Positions 25,206-33,390 of a DNA stretch of 54,280 bases are shown one piece after another. The stretch comes from Rhodobacteraceae bacterium HLUCCO07 (GTDB lineage Bacteria; Pseudomonadota; Alphaproteobacteria; Rhodobacterales; Rhodobacteraceae): contig LJSU01000017.1 in NCBI GenBank assembly GCA_001314705.1, positions 1-54,280 of the forward strand. Reading direction: 5' to 3'. The position numbers and the translations under genes are program-made. The notes under the pieces are model-generated. The model was not told where the DNA came from, searched no databases, and saw nothing but the letters and a program-made list of their open reading frames with translations. Positions within the stretch are counted from its first letter, which is position 1, and each line of letters begins with the position of its first letter.

Positions 25206-26404
25206 AGGTCATTGCTTGGCTGGAATGCAGCCTGCTCCAACGGCGGGATATGTTTGAGCTTTGCGCCGAGGTAGCCCGCGACGTCGTTTAATGTGATGTG
25301 CTGACCGTAGTAGCTCCGCAGCACGAGGCGTGTGAAACCACGGCCATTCCAGCTCATCAGCATTATAGGCCTCTTGATTGGAATCGGCTTGTTATCTTTC
25401 TTGCGTTCCAAGGCGGCCTGCCGGTATTCTTGACGAAATCTCTGGCGCTCGCCCATATAAAATGCCCACGTCGCGCGCTCGAGGCTGACTAAACGCAGAA
25501 GCAAGGCTTCCCGGCTGACGCCGAGTTGCTGAGCAATGGGTCGCAACTCCTCATCGCTCCACTCACGACGCCTTGCATCAGCAACCTCGCTGAAGCTCAT
25601 CAATATGTCACGTGGCATCAGGGTGGCCGCCGCTACCGCGTCGCAGAACCGCTCTATTCTGCGCTCGTCCGGAGTAAGGTCGGGGTCATCGCCTGTTCCG
25701 TTCGAGATGGCGCTTTCGCCAAGCAAAATATGGCAGAATTCGTGGAGTAGCGTGAAAGCTTTGCCTCCTTGGCTGTAATCCTTGCCGTTAATGACAATGG
25801 TGGGAAGTTCGGCTTTTGCGATGGCAAAACCCCGCATTTCGCTCAGCTCCACGCTCCTGTGCGGACCGCTCACGACGAACACCAGCACGCCATGTTCTTC
25901 AAGCCGTTTGCGCCAGAAGTCAAAAGCCTGCTTGGCCGACTTTTGTTGCGTCGTTTGGTCGATTTCGAGAAAGTCCCGGATTGCTTGCCCTATCGCTGCC
26001 GGATTGTCATCAATCGCTACTTTCAAAGGCAGATCAAGAGGCTTCTCGCCCATATCTTGGAGCAACTCTAGCGCTAATTCACGGCGCTCGTGAGCGACCC
26101 GGATATGGTAGGCGAGGTGAGGCGAGAGGGTCTTTTCAGGTTCGTCTGGCAGCCGCCGGAAATCCCGCAGTGGTGCAAAATCAAGCGGTGGTTCGGGCAG
26201 ATAGAATACGGCCAATGGAAACTTGTACTTCTCTGCGAGGCTTCTGAGCTGGCCAATCGTCGGTTTGTCATCCCCAGCTTCCCACCGTTGAATTCTCTCG
26301 ACTGTCACCGCCGCAGCCTTCGCAGCTTCTTCAAGTGAGACTTTTGCGCGGTCGCGAGCCCACACCAGCAAGTCACGCTTCACTTGGGCCTTTATTACAG
26401 CCAT
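25202..26404 (-). CDS. XRE-type HTH plus ImmA/IrrE metallopeptidase (probable antitoxin/regulator)
   Basis: The 400-residue protein has an N-terminal helix-turn-helix (about residues 12-62, VSLEEAAKAAAVTVERIQRWE). An ImmA/IrrE (DUF955) domain carries the zinc motif HEFCH at 221-225 (HExxH). A C-terminal helical region ends at the overlap with the DUF4411 gene. ImmA/IrrE proteases cleave repressors (ImmA cuts ImmR; IrrE/PprI cuts DdrO). In TA-like pairs the protein may autoregulate and restrain the toxin. The ATG at 26404 is chosen over a GTG nine codons upstream because the HTH begins just after it; a GGAGG lies 13 nt upstream. Confidence 0.87.
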   Translation of the reverse strand: MAVIKAQVKRDLLVWARDRAKVSLEEAAKAAAVTVERIQRWEAGDDKPTIGQLRSLAEKYKFPLAVFYLPEPPLDFAPLRDFRRLPDEPEKTLSPHLAYHIRVAHERRELALELLQDMGEKPLDLPLKVAIDDNPAAIGQAIRDFLEIDQTTQQKSAKQAFDFWRKRLEEHGVLVFVVSGPHRSVELSEMRGFAIAKAELPTIVINGKDYSQGGKAFTLLHEFCHILLGESAISNGTGDDPDLTPDERRIERFCDAVAAATLMPRDILMSFSEVADARRREWSDEELRPIAQQLGVSREALLLRLVSLERATWAFYMGERQRFRQEYRQAALERKKDNKPIPIKRPIMLMSWNGRGFTRLVLRSYYGQHITLNDVAGYLGAKLKHIPPLEQAAFQPSNDL

Positions 26405-26814
26405 ACCTTTTCTTGAGCCTCCAGAGTGCACTGTGAATATGGCAACTTCCGGCTTCTAGCACAATCTTTGCGGTGAATATCGCTGAGTTTTTTGGACACC
26501 GCTGAATCGAAGTCACAGCAGGCTTCCGCTCCCTGCGCATCCCCACCGCTCTGGTCATGTCCGAACTGCTCCCAGCAGCGCATACCCACATAGCGGAACA
26601 TGCCCCGCCCGGAACAGCGGCGCAGCCGCCCGGGCAGCACAGGGCCGCCCTGTCGTGCCGGAGGCACGCCTTTGGCATGGCCGGGTGCTTTCGACGGGGT
26701 GCGCGCCGCTTCGGGTTGGGGATGGTGTTGCGGGATAAAGGGCTCTGCGCTGACGTTGTGAGCACCCGGCCGCGGCCGTCTGCTGCCCTTTTGCCGCCGT
26801 GGTCGCGACGTCCG
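26405..26814. other. 410-nt gap between the TA pair and the XRE regulator
   Basis: No convincing gene is seen. The left part (to about 26480) is AT-richer and probably holds the TA promoter. The remainder is GC-rich, with small inverted motifs such as GTGCC-GGA-GGCAC at about 26659. Short frames here (for example 26395-26667, minus) are Cys/Gly/Arg-rich and lack ribosome-binding sites. The change in composition near 26480 may mark the edge of the acquired segment. Confidence 0.4.
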
Positions 26815-27627
26815 TCACGGTTCGTCCACGTCGAACACGAAGTTCCCGGGGTCCATCCGGTTCTCGATGAGGTCGAGGATCTCGGGCCGGATCGTGCCGC
26901 TTTGCGGATTGAAGAGGCCCGTCCGTTTCAGCGCCGCGCGCGCGTCGATGTCGCGTCCGAGATATTCCAGTGCGACCTTCGATGCCCCCGGTTTGCGGCC
27001 GCGCCGCGTGGGTCCGCCGGTCTGGATTCCCACAAGGATGTCCAGCCGGCTGCGGTGGCTGGGGTAGAGGGTCGCCTGGGTGATCGTGTTCACCTCGACC
27101 GACTTGTATTCCATGATGTAGATCCGGTCGGCGAGGAAGAACAACACGCCTTCATACTTGTTGAGCCCCATCGCGCGGCCCGTTGCCGGGTCGCGCAGGA
27201 CCTCGATGTTCTTCCAGTAGTACTTGCCGTCTTCCCTGTAGATCAGCGCCAGCGACCGGATCACCTGACCGAGATTGCCGAAGGAATAGAAATACCGGAA
27301 ATAATAGCCGAGATATTTCTCGAGGCCATGGCTGTGCTGATACAGCCGGTCGAGATGGCGGAGCGGTTTGCTGAGCGCCTCCTGCTGGATCGGCTTGCGC
27401 TTGAGGGCGACGATTTCCTCGAATTGCGGTGGATCGAGCAGGAGCTCGGATTCCGAAACGCCGAAGAAATCGCAGATGCGCCGCATGTTGTGGCGCGACG
27501 GGTGGGAGCTGCCGGCGAGGTACTTGTTGAACTGCTGGCGGTTGATCTGAAGCTTGCGGCAGACCTCGGCGATGGAGAGGTGATAGCTGCACAGCAGCGC
27601 GAGGTTGTGGCGAAGCTCATCGGACAT
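26815..27627 (-). CDS. XRE-type HTH transcriptional regulator
   Basis: The 270-residue protein has an N-terminal HTH (residues about 5-60: LALLCSYHLSIAEVCRKLQI, then NRQQFNKYLAGSSHPSRHNM as recognition region). A roughly 200-residue C-terminal domain follows, with aromatic blocks (LGYYFRYFYSFGN, REDGKYYWKNIEVLRD) that I cannot assign to a named ligand-binding fold. It is divergent from the CocE hydrolase gene, with 131 nt between the starts, and so probably controls importer 2 and its hydrolases. An imperfect inverted repeat lies in the divergent region. Confidence 0.82.
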   Translation of the reverse strand: MSDELRHNLALLCSYHLSIAEVCRKLQINRQQFNKYLAGSSHPSRHNMRRICDFFGVSESELLLDPPQFEEIVALKRKPIQQEALSKPLRHLDRLYQHSHGLEKYLGYYFRYFYSFGNLGQVIRSLALIYREDGKYYWKNIEVLRDPATGRAMGLNKYEGVLFFLADRIYIMEYKSVEVNTITQATLYPSHRSRLDILVGIQTGGPTRRGRKPGASKVALEYLGRDIDARAALKRTGLFNPQSGTIRPEILDLIENRMDPGNFVFDVDEP

Positions 27628-27659
27628 GATGCCTTATTAAGGTGATGCGCGTTGCGCGT

Positions 27660-27684
27660 CAATTCGCGAATGGCCGCGAAATTG
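27660..27684. promoter_or_regulatory. Imperfect inverted repeat in the XRE/CocE divergent promoter (operator candidate)
   Basis: CAATTCGCG and CGCGAAATTG face each other across a 6-nt centre, differing by one bulged base. The site lies 33 nt upstream of the XRE start and 75 nt upstream of the hydrolase start, in the only gap between them. Autoregulation by the adjacent HTH protein is the simple hypothesis. Confidence 0.4.
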
Positions 27685-27758
27685 CCCCCGGCCGGGCGCG
27701 TCTTAGGCTCCCGCCGTGCAGGGCGCGCTTCCGTGCGCCCCGAACCGGAGGCAGGCCA

Positions 27759-29780
27759 ATGCAGCATGTGAACGAATTCCCCCACGCGGTGACCGAGATC
27801 CGGCATGTGGAAATCCCCATGCCCGACGGTTGCAGGCTGGCGGCGCGGATCTGGATGCCGGAAGGGGCCGAGGCGGCGCCGGTGCCCGCGATCCTCGAAT
27901 ATCTTCCCTATCGCAAGAATGATTTCACCACGGCGCGCGATGCCTCGATGCAGCCCTACCTGGCGGGGCATGGTTACGCCGTGATCCGGCTGGACCTGCG
28001 CGGGGCGGGCGATTCCGAGGGGCTCATGCTGGATGAATACCTGCCGCAGGAATTGCAGGACGGGTGCGACGCCATAGCCTGGATCGCGGATCAGCCGTGG
28101 TGCGACGGCACTGTCGGCATGATCGGCATTTCCTGGGGTGGCTTCAACGGGTTGCAGATCGCGGCCCTGCAACCGCCCGCGTTGAAGGCGGTGGTGACGC
28201 TTTGCTCCACCGATGACCGGTATGCCGATGATGTCCACTACATGGGCGGTTGCCTGCTGGGTGAACAGCTCAGCTGGGCCTCGATCATGTTCGGGCGCAA
28301 CACGCTGCCACCGGACCCGGCGAATGTCGGTGACAAGTGGCGCGAGATGTGGCTGGAGCGCCTTGAGGGCAGCGGGCTGTGGCTCAGGAACTGGCTCGAG
28401 CACCAGCGCCGCGACGCATTCTGGCGCCACGGGTCGATCTGCGAGGATTGGGCACGGGTCAAGGTGCCGGTCTATGCCGTTTCAGGCTGGGCCGATGGCT
28501 ATCCGCGCAGCGTCTTTCGCCTGATGGAGAATCTGCAGGGCCCCAGAAAGGGGCTTGTGGGCCCCTGGGCGCACCGCTACCCGCATATGGGAGAGCCGGG
28601 GCCCGCGATCGGGTTCCTGCAGGACGAACTGCGCTGGTGGGATCACTGGCTCAAGGGTCGGGATACCGGCATGATGAATGAGCCGATGCTGCGGCTTTAC
28701 ATGCAGGACAGCGTGCCGCCGCGGGGCCATTACGTGACGCGCCCGGGGCGCTGGATCGCCGAGCCGGGCTGGCCTTCGCCGCAGGTTCGGCGCAGGCTGT
28801 TTCACCTTGCCCCGGAGGGCGGGATGACACGTGTCGCACCCGCGGGTGGCGCCGTCCTTGTCCATCAGAGTCCCGCGGATGTCGGCATGGCGTCGGGAAA
28901 GTGGTGCGGCTACGGCGTGCCGGGCGATGCCCCGGTCGATCAGCGCCGGGACGACGCGGGCAGCCTGTGCTTTGACATGGATGTACCCGAGACCGGGCTG
29001 GCTTTCGCCGGCGATGCAAGGGTGCATCTGCGGCTGAGCGTTGACCGCCCGGTCGCACAGGTCGCGGCCCGGCTGGTGGACGTGCATCCCGATGGGCGGG
29101 GAACGCGCCTGTCCTTCGGGGTGTTCAACCTCACCCACAGGAATGGTCATGACCGCCCCCAGGCGCTGGAGCCAGGGCGGGTTTACGATGTGACCATCCC
29201 GATGAAGCCCGTGGCCCAGTCGCTGCCGGCCGGGCACCGCCTGAGACTGGCCCTCTCGACCGGTTACTTCCCGATGATCTGGCCCGCGCCCGCGCCCGTG
29301 ACGCTGTCGGTGCACACCGCGGGCAGCGCACTGGAGCTGCCCTTGCGCGATCCATCGCCGCTGGATGATGTGCTGCCCGCATTCGAGCCACCCGAGGCCG
29401 GGCCGCCGGCGCCCATCGAGCAGGTTGCCGCTCCCGAGACCCATTTCCGCATCGTCGAGGATGCGGCCGGCGGCGAGATGCAGATGCAGATCGCCGGTGG
29501 CAGCGGGGTCACGCGGGTTTTGGACAACGACCTGACGCTGCACAAGCAGGGATACGAGACCTACGGGGTAACGCAGGATGATCCATGCGACGCCTGGGGC
29601 CGGACCGAATGGCATCACGGGTTGCGGCGCGGGGATTGGTCCGTGCGCTCGGTCACGCAGACCAGCCTGCGCGGGGATGAGAACGACTTCATCATCACCG
29701 CGACCTTGCGCGCATGGGAAGGTGAGACACTGGTTGCGGAAAAGCACTGGGAGGAACGGATCGCGCGCGATCACTTATAA
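27759..29780 (+). CDS. CocE/NonD family (peptidase S15-like) alpha/beta hydrolase
   Basis: The 673-residue protein has an N-terminal alpha/beta-hydrolase domain with the nucleophile elbow GISWGG (Ser125). The likely acid is in SGWADGYPRS and the catalytic His in GPWAHRYPH. A C-terminal jelly-roll (X-Pro dipeptidyl-peptidase C) domain runs from about residue 340. The family includes cocaine esterase, glutaryl-7-ACA acylase and X-Pro dipeptidases, all cleaving esters or amides. No signal peptide is present, so hydrolysis takes place after import. GGAGG lies 7 nt before the ATG at 27759; the ORF upstream is not family-like. The importer 2 genes follow on the same strand, which suggests one pathway. 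Confidence 0.9.
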   Translation: MQHVNEFPHAVTEIRHVEIPMPDGCRLAARIWMPEGAEAAPVPAILEYLPYRKNDFTTARDASMQPYLAGHGYAVIRLDLRGAGDSEGLMLDEYLPQELQDGCDAIAWIADQPWCDGTVGMIGISWGGFNGLQIAALQPPALKAVVTLCSTDDRYADDVHYMGGCLLGEQLSWASIMFGRNTLPPDPANVGDKWREMWLERLEGSGLWLRNWLEHQRRDAFWRHGSICEDWARVKVPVYAVSGWADGYPRSVFRLMENLQGPRKGLVGPWAHRYPHMGEPGPAIGFLQDELRWWDHWLKGRDTGMMNEPMLRLYMQDSVPPRGHYVTRPGRWIAEPGWPSPQVRRRLFHLAPEGGMTRVAPAGGAVLVHQSPADVGMASGKWCGYGVPGDAPVDQRRDDAGSLCFDMDVPETGLAFAGDARVHLRLSVDRPVAQVAARLVDVHPDGRGTRLSFGVFNLTHRNGHDRPQALEPGRVYDVTIPMKPVAQSLPAGHRLRLALSTGYFPMIWPAPAPVTLSVHTAGSALELPLRDPSPLDDVLPAFEPPEAGPPAPIEQVAAPETHFRIVEDAAGGEMQMQIAGGSGVTRVLDNDLTLHKQGYETYGVTQDDPCDAWGRTEWHHGLRRGDWSVRSVTQTSLRGDENDFIITATLRAWEGETLVAEKHWEERIARDHL

Positions 29781-29886
29781 GCGAAGAGACGCGATTTTTG
29801 CGTCATGTTGCGAATACTTGCGAAGTGGGCCGACGTGGGGGCCTGTGCCATGCTTTGGCCCGATAATATCAAGGGAGAGAACAAGA

Positions 29887-31437
29887 ATGAAACCGACTGC
29901 AACGACGCGCCGAGGTTTTCTCGGCACAACGGCGGCACTGGGTGCGCTGGGCCTTGCCCCGGCCTGGACCACGGCCGCCTTTGCCCAGACCGGTGGCACG
30001 CTGCGCCTGCGCATCGACGGCGACAACGACGTGCTCGACCCGGGCTTCATGACCGGCGGCATCGAGATCGAGGCGCAGAAGCAATGTCTGCCCTTCCTTG
30101 CGCAATATGTCCGCGACGGGGATACCTTTACCTGGGAGCCGACCTATTTCGTCACCAGGCTGGAACAGCGCGACGCGACGCATATCGATTTCGAGCTGAC
30201 CGAGGGCCTGACATGGTCGAACGGCTATGGGCCGGTCACGGCCGCGGATGTCAAGTTTTCCTACGAGCGCATGAAGGACACCGACTGGTCGGGCTATTTC
30301 GAGGCGCTCGATCATGTCGAAGTGACCGGCGAGCGCACCGGCACGATCGTGTTGTCGAAGCCGTTCGCGCCGTTCATCATGATCACCCTTTGCCACGGAC
30401 CCGGCGCAGTGCTGAGCGAGAAGGCGATGGCGGATGCGGGCGGAGAGTTCACCACCCAGTTTCCGGCCGTGTGCGGCCCCTATACCTATGAGGCGACACC
30501 CGGTCAGCGCGCGGTCTTCAGCGCCAACCCCGACTGGACCGGGCCGGCGCCGGCCTTTGACCGGGTGGAATGCAACGTCATCTCCGAGGTCAAGGCGGCG
30601 GAGCGGGCCTTCGAGGCCGGTGAGCTGGATTGCACCGAGGTGGGCGCCGACACGCTGGCGCGCTATGCCAAGGACATGCCCGACGGCACCGGCATCGCCG
30701 TTGCGGGCGAGCTGCAATACATGTGGATGGGAATGAATACCGAACATCCCAAGCTGCAGGACATCCGCGTGCGCCAGGCGATCCAGCACGCCGTCGATGT
30801 CGACACGATACTTCAGGGCGCATACTCGGGCACCACACCGAGGTCGCACGGTATCATCTGCCCCGGCCTGATCGGTCAGCGCGACAGCACGGGCTATGGC
30901 CTTGATCCGGACAGGTCGCGTGCGCTGTTGGCCGAGGCGGGCGTTTCGGGGCTGGAACTGACCCTGCGCACCCTCAACAACCAGGAGCGGATGCTGGCCG
31001 CGCAGATCATTCAGTCCAACCTCGCCGCAGTGGGCATCACCGTGACCGTCGTTCCGCTCGACAGCGGGCCGTTCTGGGAGATGGGCCAGGAAAGCAAGGG
31101 CGAGACCTGGAAGGACCTGGAATTGTGGCTGATGCGGTTCGGGACCACGCCCGACCCCTATGAGGCGACGCAATGGTTCACCTCGGACCAGGTCGGCGTG
31201 TGGAACTGGGAACGATGGACGGACGAAGAATTCGACCGGCTCTATCAGGAAGGCATCAACGAAACCGATCCGCAGAAGCGCCATGACATCTATGTGCGCA
31301 TGCAGGAGATCATGGAGAACACGGGTGCCTATGTCTGGATCAACCATGAACCGGAAGCCTTTGTTCACAGCACCGACATCGTGGTGAACGCCGCCCCGTC
31401 GGGCGAGTTGAACTACCGCCGCTTCGAAAAGGCGTAA
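29887..31437 (+). CDS. Peptide-type ABC transporter substrate-binding protein with Tat signal (importer 2)
   Basis: The 516-residue protein has an apparent twin-arginine signal (TTRRGFLGTTAALGALGLAP, Arg8-Arg9), with cleavage near TAAFA-QTG. The SBP_bac_5 fold shows as LTEGLTWSNGYGPVTAADVKFSYERM and LQDIRVRQAIQHAVDVDTIL, each a family-conserved block. Tat export implies folding before export, which is unusual beside importer 1, whose binding protein has a Sec-type signal. GGGAGAG lies 7 nt before the ATG. The gene is followed by a strong stem-loop and then the permease genes. Confidence 0.92.
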   Translation: MKPTATTRRGFLGTTAALGALGLAPAWTTAAFAQTGGTLRLRIDGDNDVLDPGFMTGGIEIEAQKQCLPFLAQYVRDGDTFTWEPTYFVTRLEQRDATHIDFELTEGLTWSNGYGPVTAADVKFSYERMKDTDWSGYFEALDHVEVTGERTGTIVLSKPFAPFIMITLCHGPGAVLSEKAMADAGGEFTTQFPAVCGPYTYEATPGQRAVFSANPDWTGPAPAFDRVECNVISEVKAAERAFEAGELDCTEVGADTLARYAKDMPDGTGIAVAGELQYMWMGMNTEHPKLQDIRVRQAIQHAVDVDTILQGAYSGTTPRSHGIICPGLIGQRDSTGYGLDPDRSRALLAEAGVSGLELTLRTLNNQERMLAAQIIQSNLAAVGITVTVVPLDSGPFWEMGQESKGETWKDLELWLMRFGTTPDPYEATQWFTSDQVGVWNWERWTDEEFDRLYQEGINETDPQKRHDIYVRMQEIMENTGAYVWINHEPEAFVHSTDIVVNAAPSGELNYRRFEKA

Positions 31438-31452
31438 CCGCGAGGACGATCA

Positions 31453-31485
31453 CCGTCCCGGCCCGCATCATTCGGGCCGGGACGG
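31453..31485 (+). repeat. Intercistronic stem-loop between the importer 2 binding-protein gene and its permease
   Basis: A perfect 13-bp stem (arms 31453-31465 and 31473-31485) with a 7-nt loop, 15 nt past the binding-protein stop and 34 nt before the permease TTG start. There is no T-run. Its placement mirrors the stem-loop of importer 1 at 18450-18479. Confidence 0.75.
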
Positions 31486-31519
31486 CGCGCCTGCTCGTCG
31501 GGGCAACAGGAGGATCACT

Positions 31520-32464
31520 TTGCTTTATTACCTGACCAAGCGCCTTGGCCTGTCCGCGGCGGTGATCGGTCTCGTCGTGCTCGTGCTGTTCTCGCTGCTC
31601 CACCTCATTCCGGGTGATCCGGCAACAATTGCCCTGGGCCCGCGCGCCACGCCCGAGGCGATCGCGCGCTATGCCGAGAAGATGCATCTCGACGAACCGG
31701 TCTGGCGGCAATTCCTGATCTATATCGGCAATGCGCTGACCGGCGATCTGGGGCTCGACGTGTTTTCCAACCGCCCCGTGACGGCGATCATCATGGAGCG
31801 GATCGGCTTTACGCTGGCGCTGGTCTGTGCCGGGATGGGCTGGGCCATGCTGCTGGGTATTCCGCTGGGCTGCCTTGCGGCCGTCAAGCCGGGCAGCTGG
31901 CTCGACCGCGTGACCGGCGTGCTGTCGGTGGGCACCATCGCCGTGCCCTCGTTTCTCGTGTCGATCTGGGCGCTGCTGATCTTCGCGGTGCAGCTGCGCT
32001 GGCTGCCGGCCATCGGCGCGGGCGAGCCGGGACAGCTCGGCGATCAACTGTCGCACCTGGTGCTGCCTGCCTTTGCCATCGGGCTCAGCTGGGTGGGTTA
32101 TCTTGCGCGGATGGTGCGGGCGTCGATGCTGGAGGTGATGGGTGAGAACTACATCCGCTCGGCCCGCGCCTTTGGCCTGCATCCGCAGCGGGTGATCTTC
32201 GGCTATGCCCTGCGAGTGGCGATCCTGCCGACCATCACGCTGATCGGCATGGGCTTTGGCGGCATGATTTCCTCGACCGTGTTCGCCGAAATCATCTTTG
32301 CCCGCCCCGGCATCGGCAAGCTCATCTTCGACGCCGTGATGGCGCGCAATTTCCCGATCGTGCAGGGCGCGGTCCTGGTGGCCACCGGCCTCTATATCCT
32401 CGTCGTCCTGTTTTCCGACATCCTCATAGCCTGGTTTGATCCCCGTGTCCGAGAATCGCTCTGA
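31520..32464 (+). CDS. Peptide-type ABC transporter permease, DppB-like (importer 2)
   Basis: The 314-residue permease begins at a TTG at 31520 with an excellent AGGAGG 6 nt upstream (LLYYLTKRLGLSAAVIGLV), so the non-ATG start is well supported. It has six membrane helices. The conserved LIPGDPA follows helix 1, and the EAA loop reads YIRSARAFGLHPQRVIFGYALRVA. It overlaps the next permease gene by about 20 nt. Confidence 0.92.
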   Translation: MLYYLTKRLGLSAAVIGLVVLVLFSLLHLIPGDPATIALGPRATPEAIARYAEKMHLDEPVWRQFLIYIGNALTGDLGLDVFSNRPVTAIIMERIGFTLALVCAGMGWAMLLGIPLGCLAAVKPGSWLDRVTGVLSVGTIAVPSFLVSIWALLIFAVQLRWLPAIGAGEPGQLGDQLSHLVLPAFAIGLSWVGYLARMVRASMLEVMGENYIRSARAFGLHPQRVIFGYALRVAILPTITLIGMGFGGMISSTVFAEIIFARPGIGKLIFDAVMARNFPIVQGAVLVATGLYILVVLFSDILIAWFDPRVRESL

Positions 32465-33389
32465 ATCCGAAACCGGCCTCCCGGCCGTCGACGCGACGGG
32501 TCTTCCCGATCACGTGACCGCCGGGGCGATCCGCGAATCCGCTGCCCGCGAACGCCGTGAAAAGCTGCGCATGTTCCTGACCAACTGGCAGGGGCTGACC
32601 GGGCTGATCCTTGTCGTCCTGTTCTTTGCCAGCGCGATCTTCGCGCCATGGATCGCGCCCTATGATCCCAACGCGCTCGACGTGCCGTCGCGCCTGTCGG
32701 GTCCGACATGGGATCACCTTGCGGGTACCGACCAGTTGGGCCGCGATACGCTGTCGCGCATCCTTTATGGCGGGCGCGTGGCGCTGAAGATCGCGGCCAT
32801 CGGCGTCTCCGTGGCACTGGTCGCGGGGCTTGTCCTTGGCATGATTGCCGGGTTCGGGCCGCGCTGGCTCGACAACCTGCTGCTTCTGGCATTCGATACG
32901 GTGCGGGCCTTTCCGACCATTGTTCTGGCGCTCGCCATGGTGGCCCTGACCGGGCCGAGCCTGGAAATGGTTCTTGCCATCGTGATCATCACCTCGATCC
33001 CGCAATACGCGCGCGTGGCGCGGACCGCGACGCTGACGCTCAGGAATACCGATTTCATCCTCGCGGAACGGTCGCTCGGGGCAAGCATGGCGCGGACCCT
33101 GCTGCACCATGTCATGCCCAATGTCGTCGGGCCGCTCTTGATCCTGGCCGCGATGGACTTGCCGGTGGTGGTCACCGTCGAGGCCGGCCTGAGCTTTCTT
33201 GGGCTGGGCGTGCTGCCGCCTACAGCGAGCTGGGGCACGATCCTGAACGAAGGGTACCTGGTGATCCGCGATGCGCCCTTGATGGTGATCGCCGGGGGTA
33301 TCCCGCTGGTCCTGACCACGCTGGGCTTCACCTTTCTTGGCGAGGCGCTGCGCGACATTTTCGATCCACGCATGGGAAAAGGACGCTGA
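32445..33389 (+). CDS. Peptide-type ABC transporter permease, DppC-like (importer 2)
   Basis: The 314-residue permease is placed from the GTG at 32445 (MSENRSESETG); a TTG at 32436 would add three residues, and neither start has a clear ribosome-binding site. A polar N-terminus of about 45 residues precedes helix 1 (LTGLILVVLFFASAIFAPW). HLAGTDQLGRDTLSRI and the EAA loop FILAERSLGASMARTLLHHV are conserved DppC features. Translation is probably coupled to the upstream permease. Confidence 0.9.
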   Translation: MSENRSESETGLPAVDATGLPDHVTAGAIRESAARERREKLRMFLTNWQGLTGLILVVLFFASAIFAPWIAPYDPNALDVPSRLSGPTWDHLAGTDQLGRDTLSRILYGGRVALKIAAIGVSVALVAGLVLGMIAGFGPRWLDNLLLLAFDTVRAFPTIVLALAMVALTGPSLEMVLAIVIITSIPQYARVARTATLTLRNTDFILAERSLGASMARTLLHHVMPNVVGPLLILAAMDLPVVVTVEAGLSFLGLGVLPPTASWGTILNEGYLVIRDAPLMVIAGGIPLVLTTLGFTFLGEALRDIFDPRMGKGR

Positions 33390-33390
33390 C

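Noticed and set aside
26395-26667. 90-codon minus-strand ORF in the gap beside the TA pair
   Set aside because: Cys/Gly/Arg-rich product, no ribosome-binding site, no recognisable fold, and it overlaps the start of the HTH gene.
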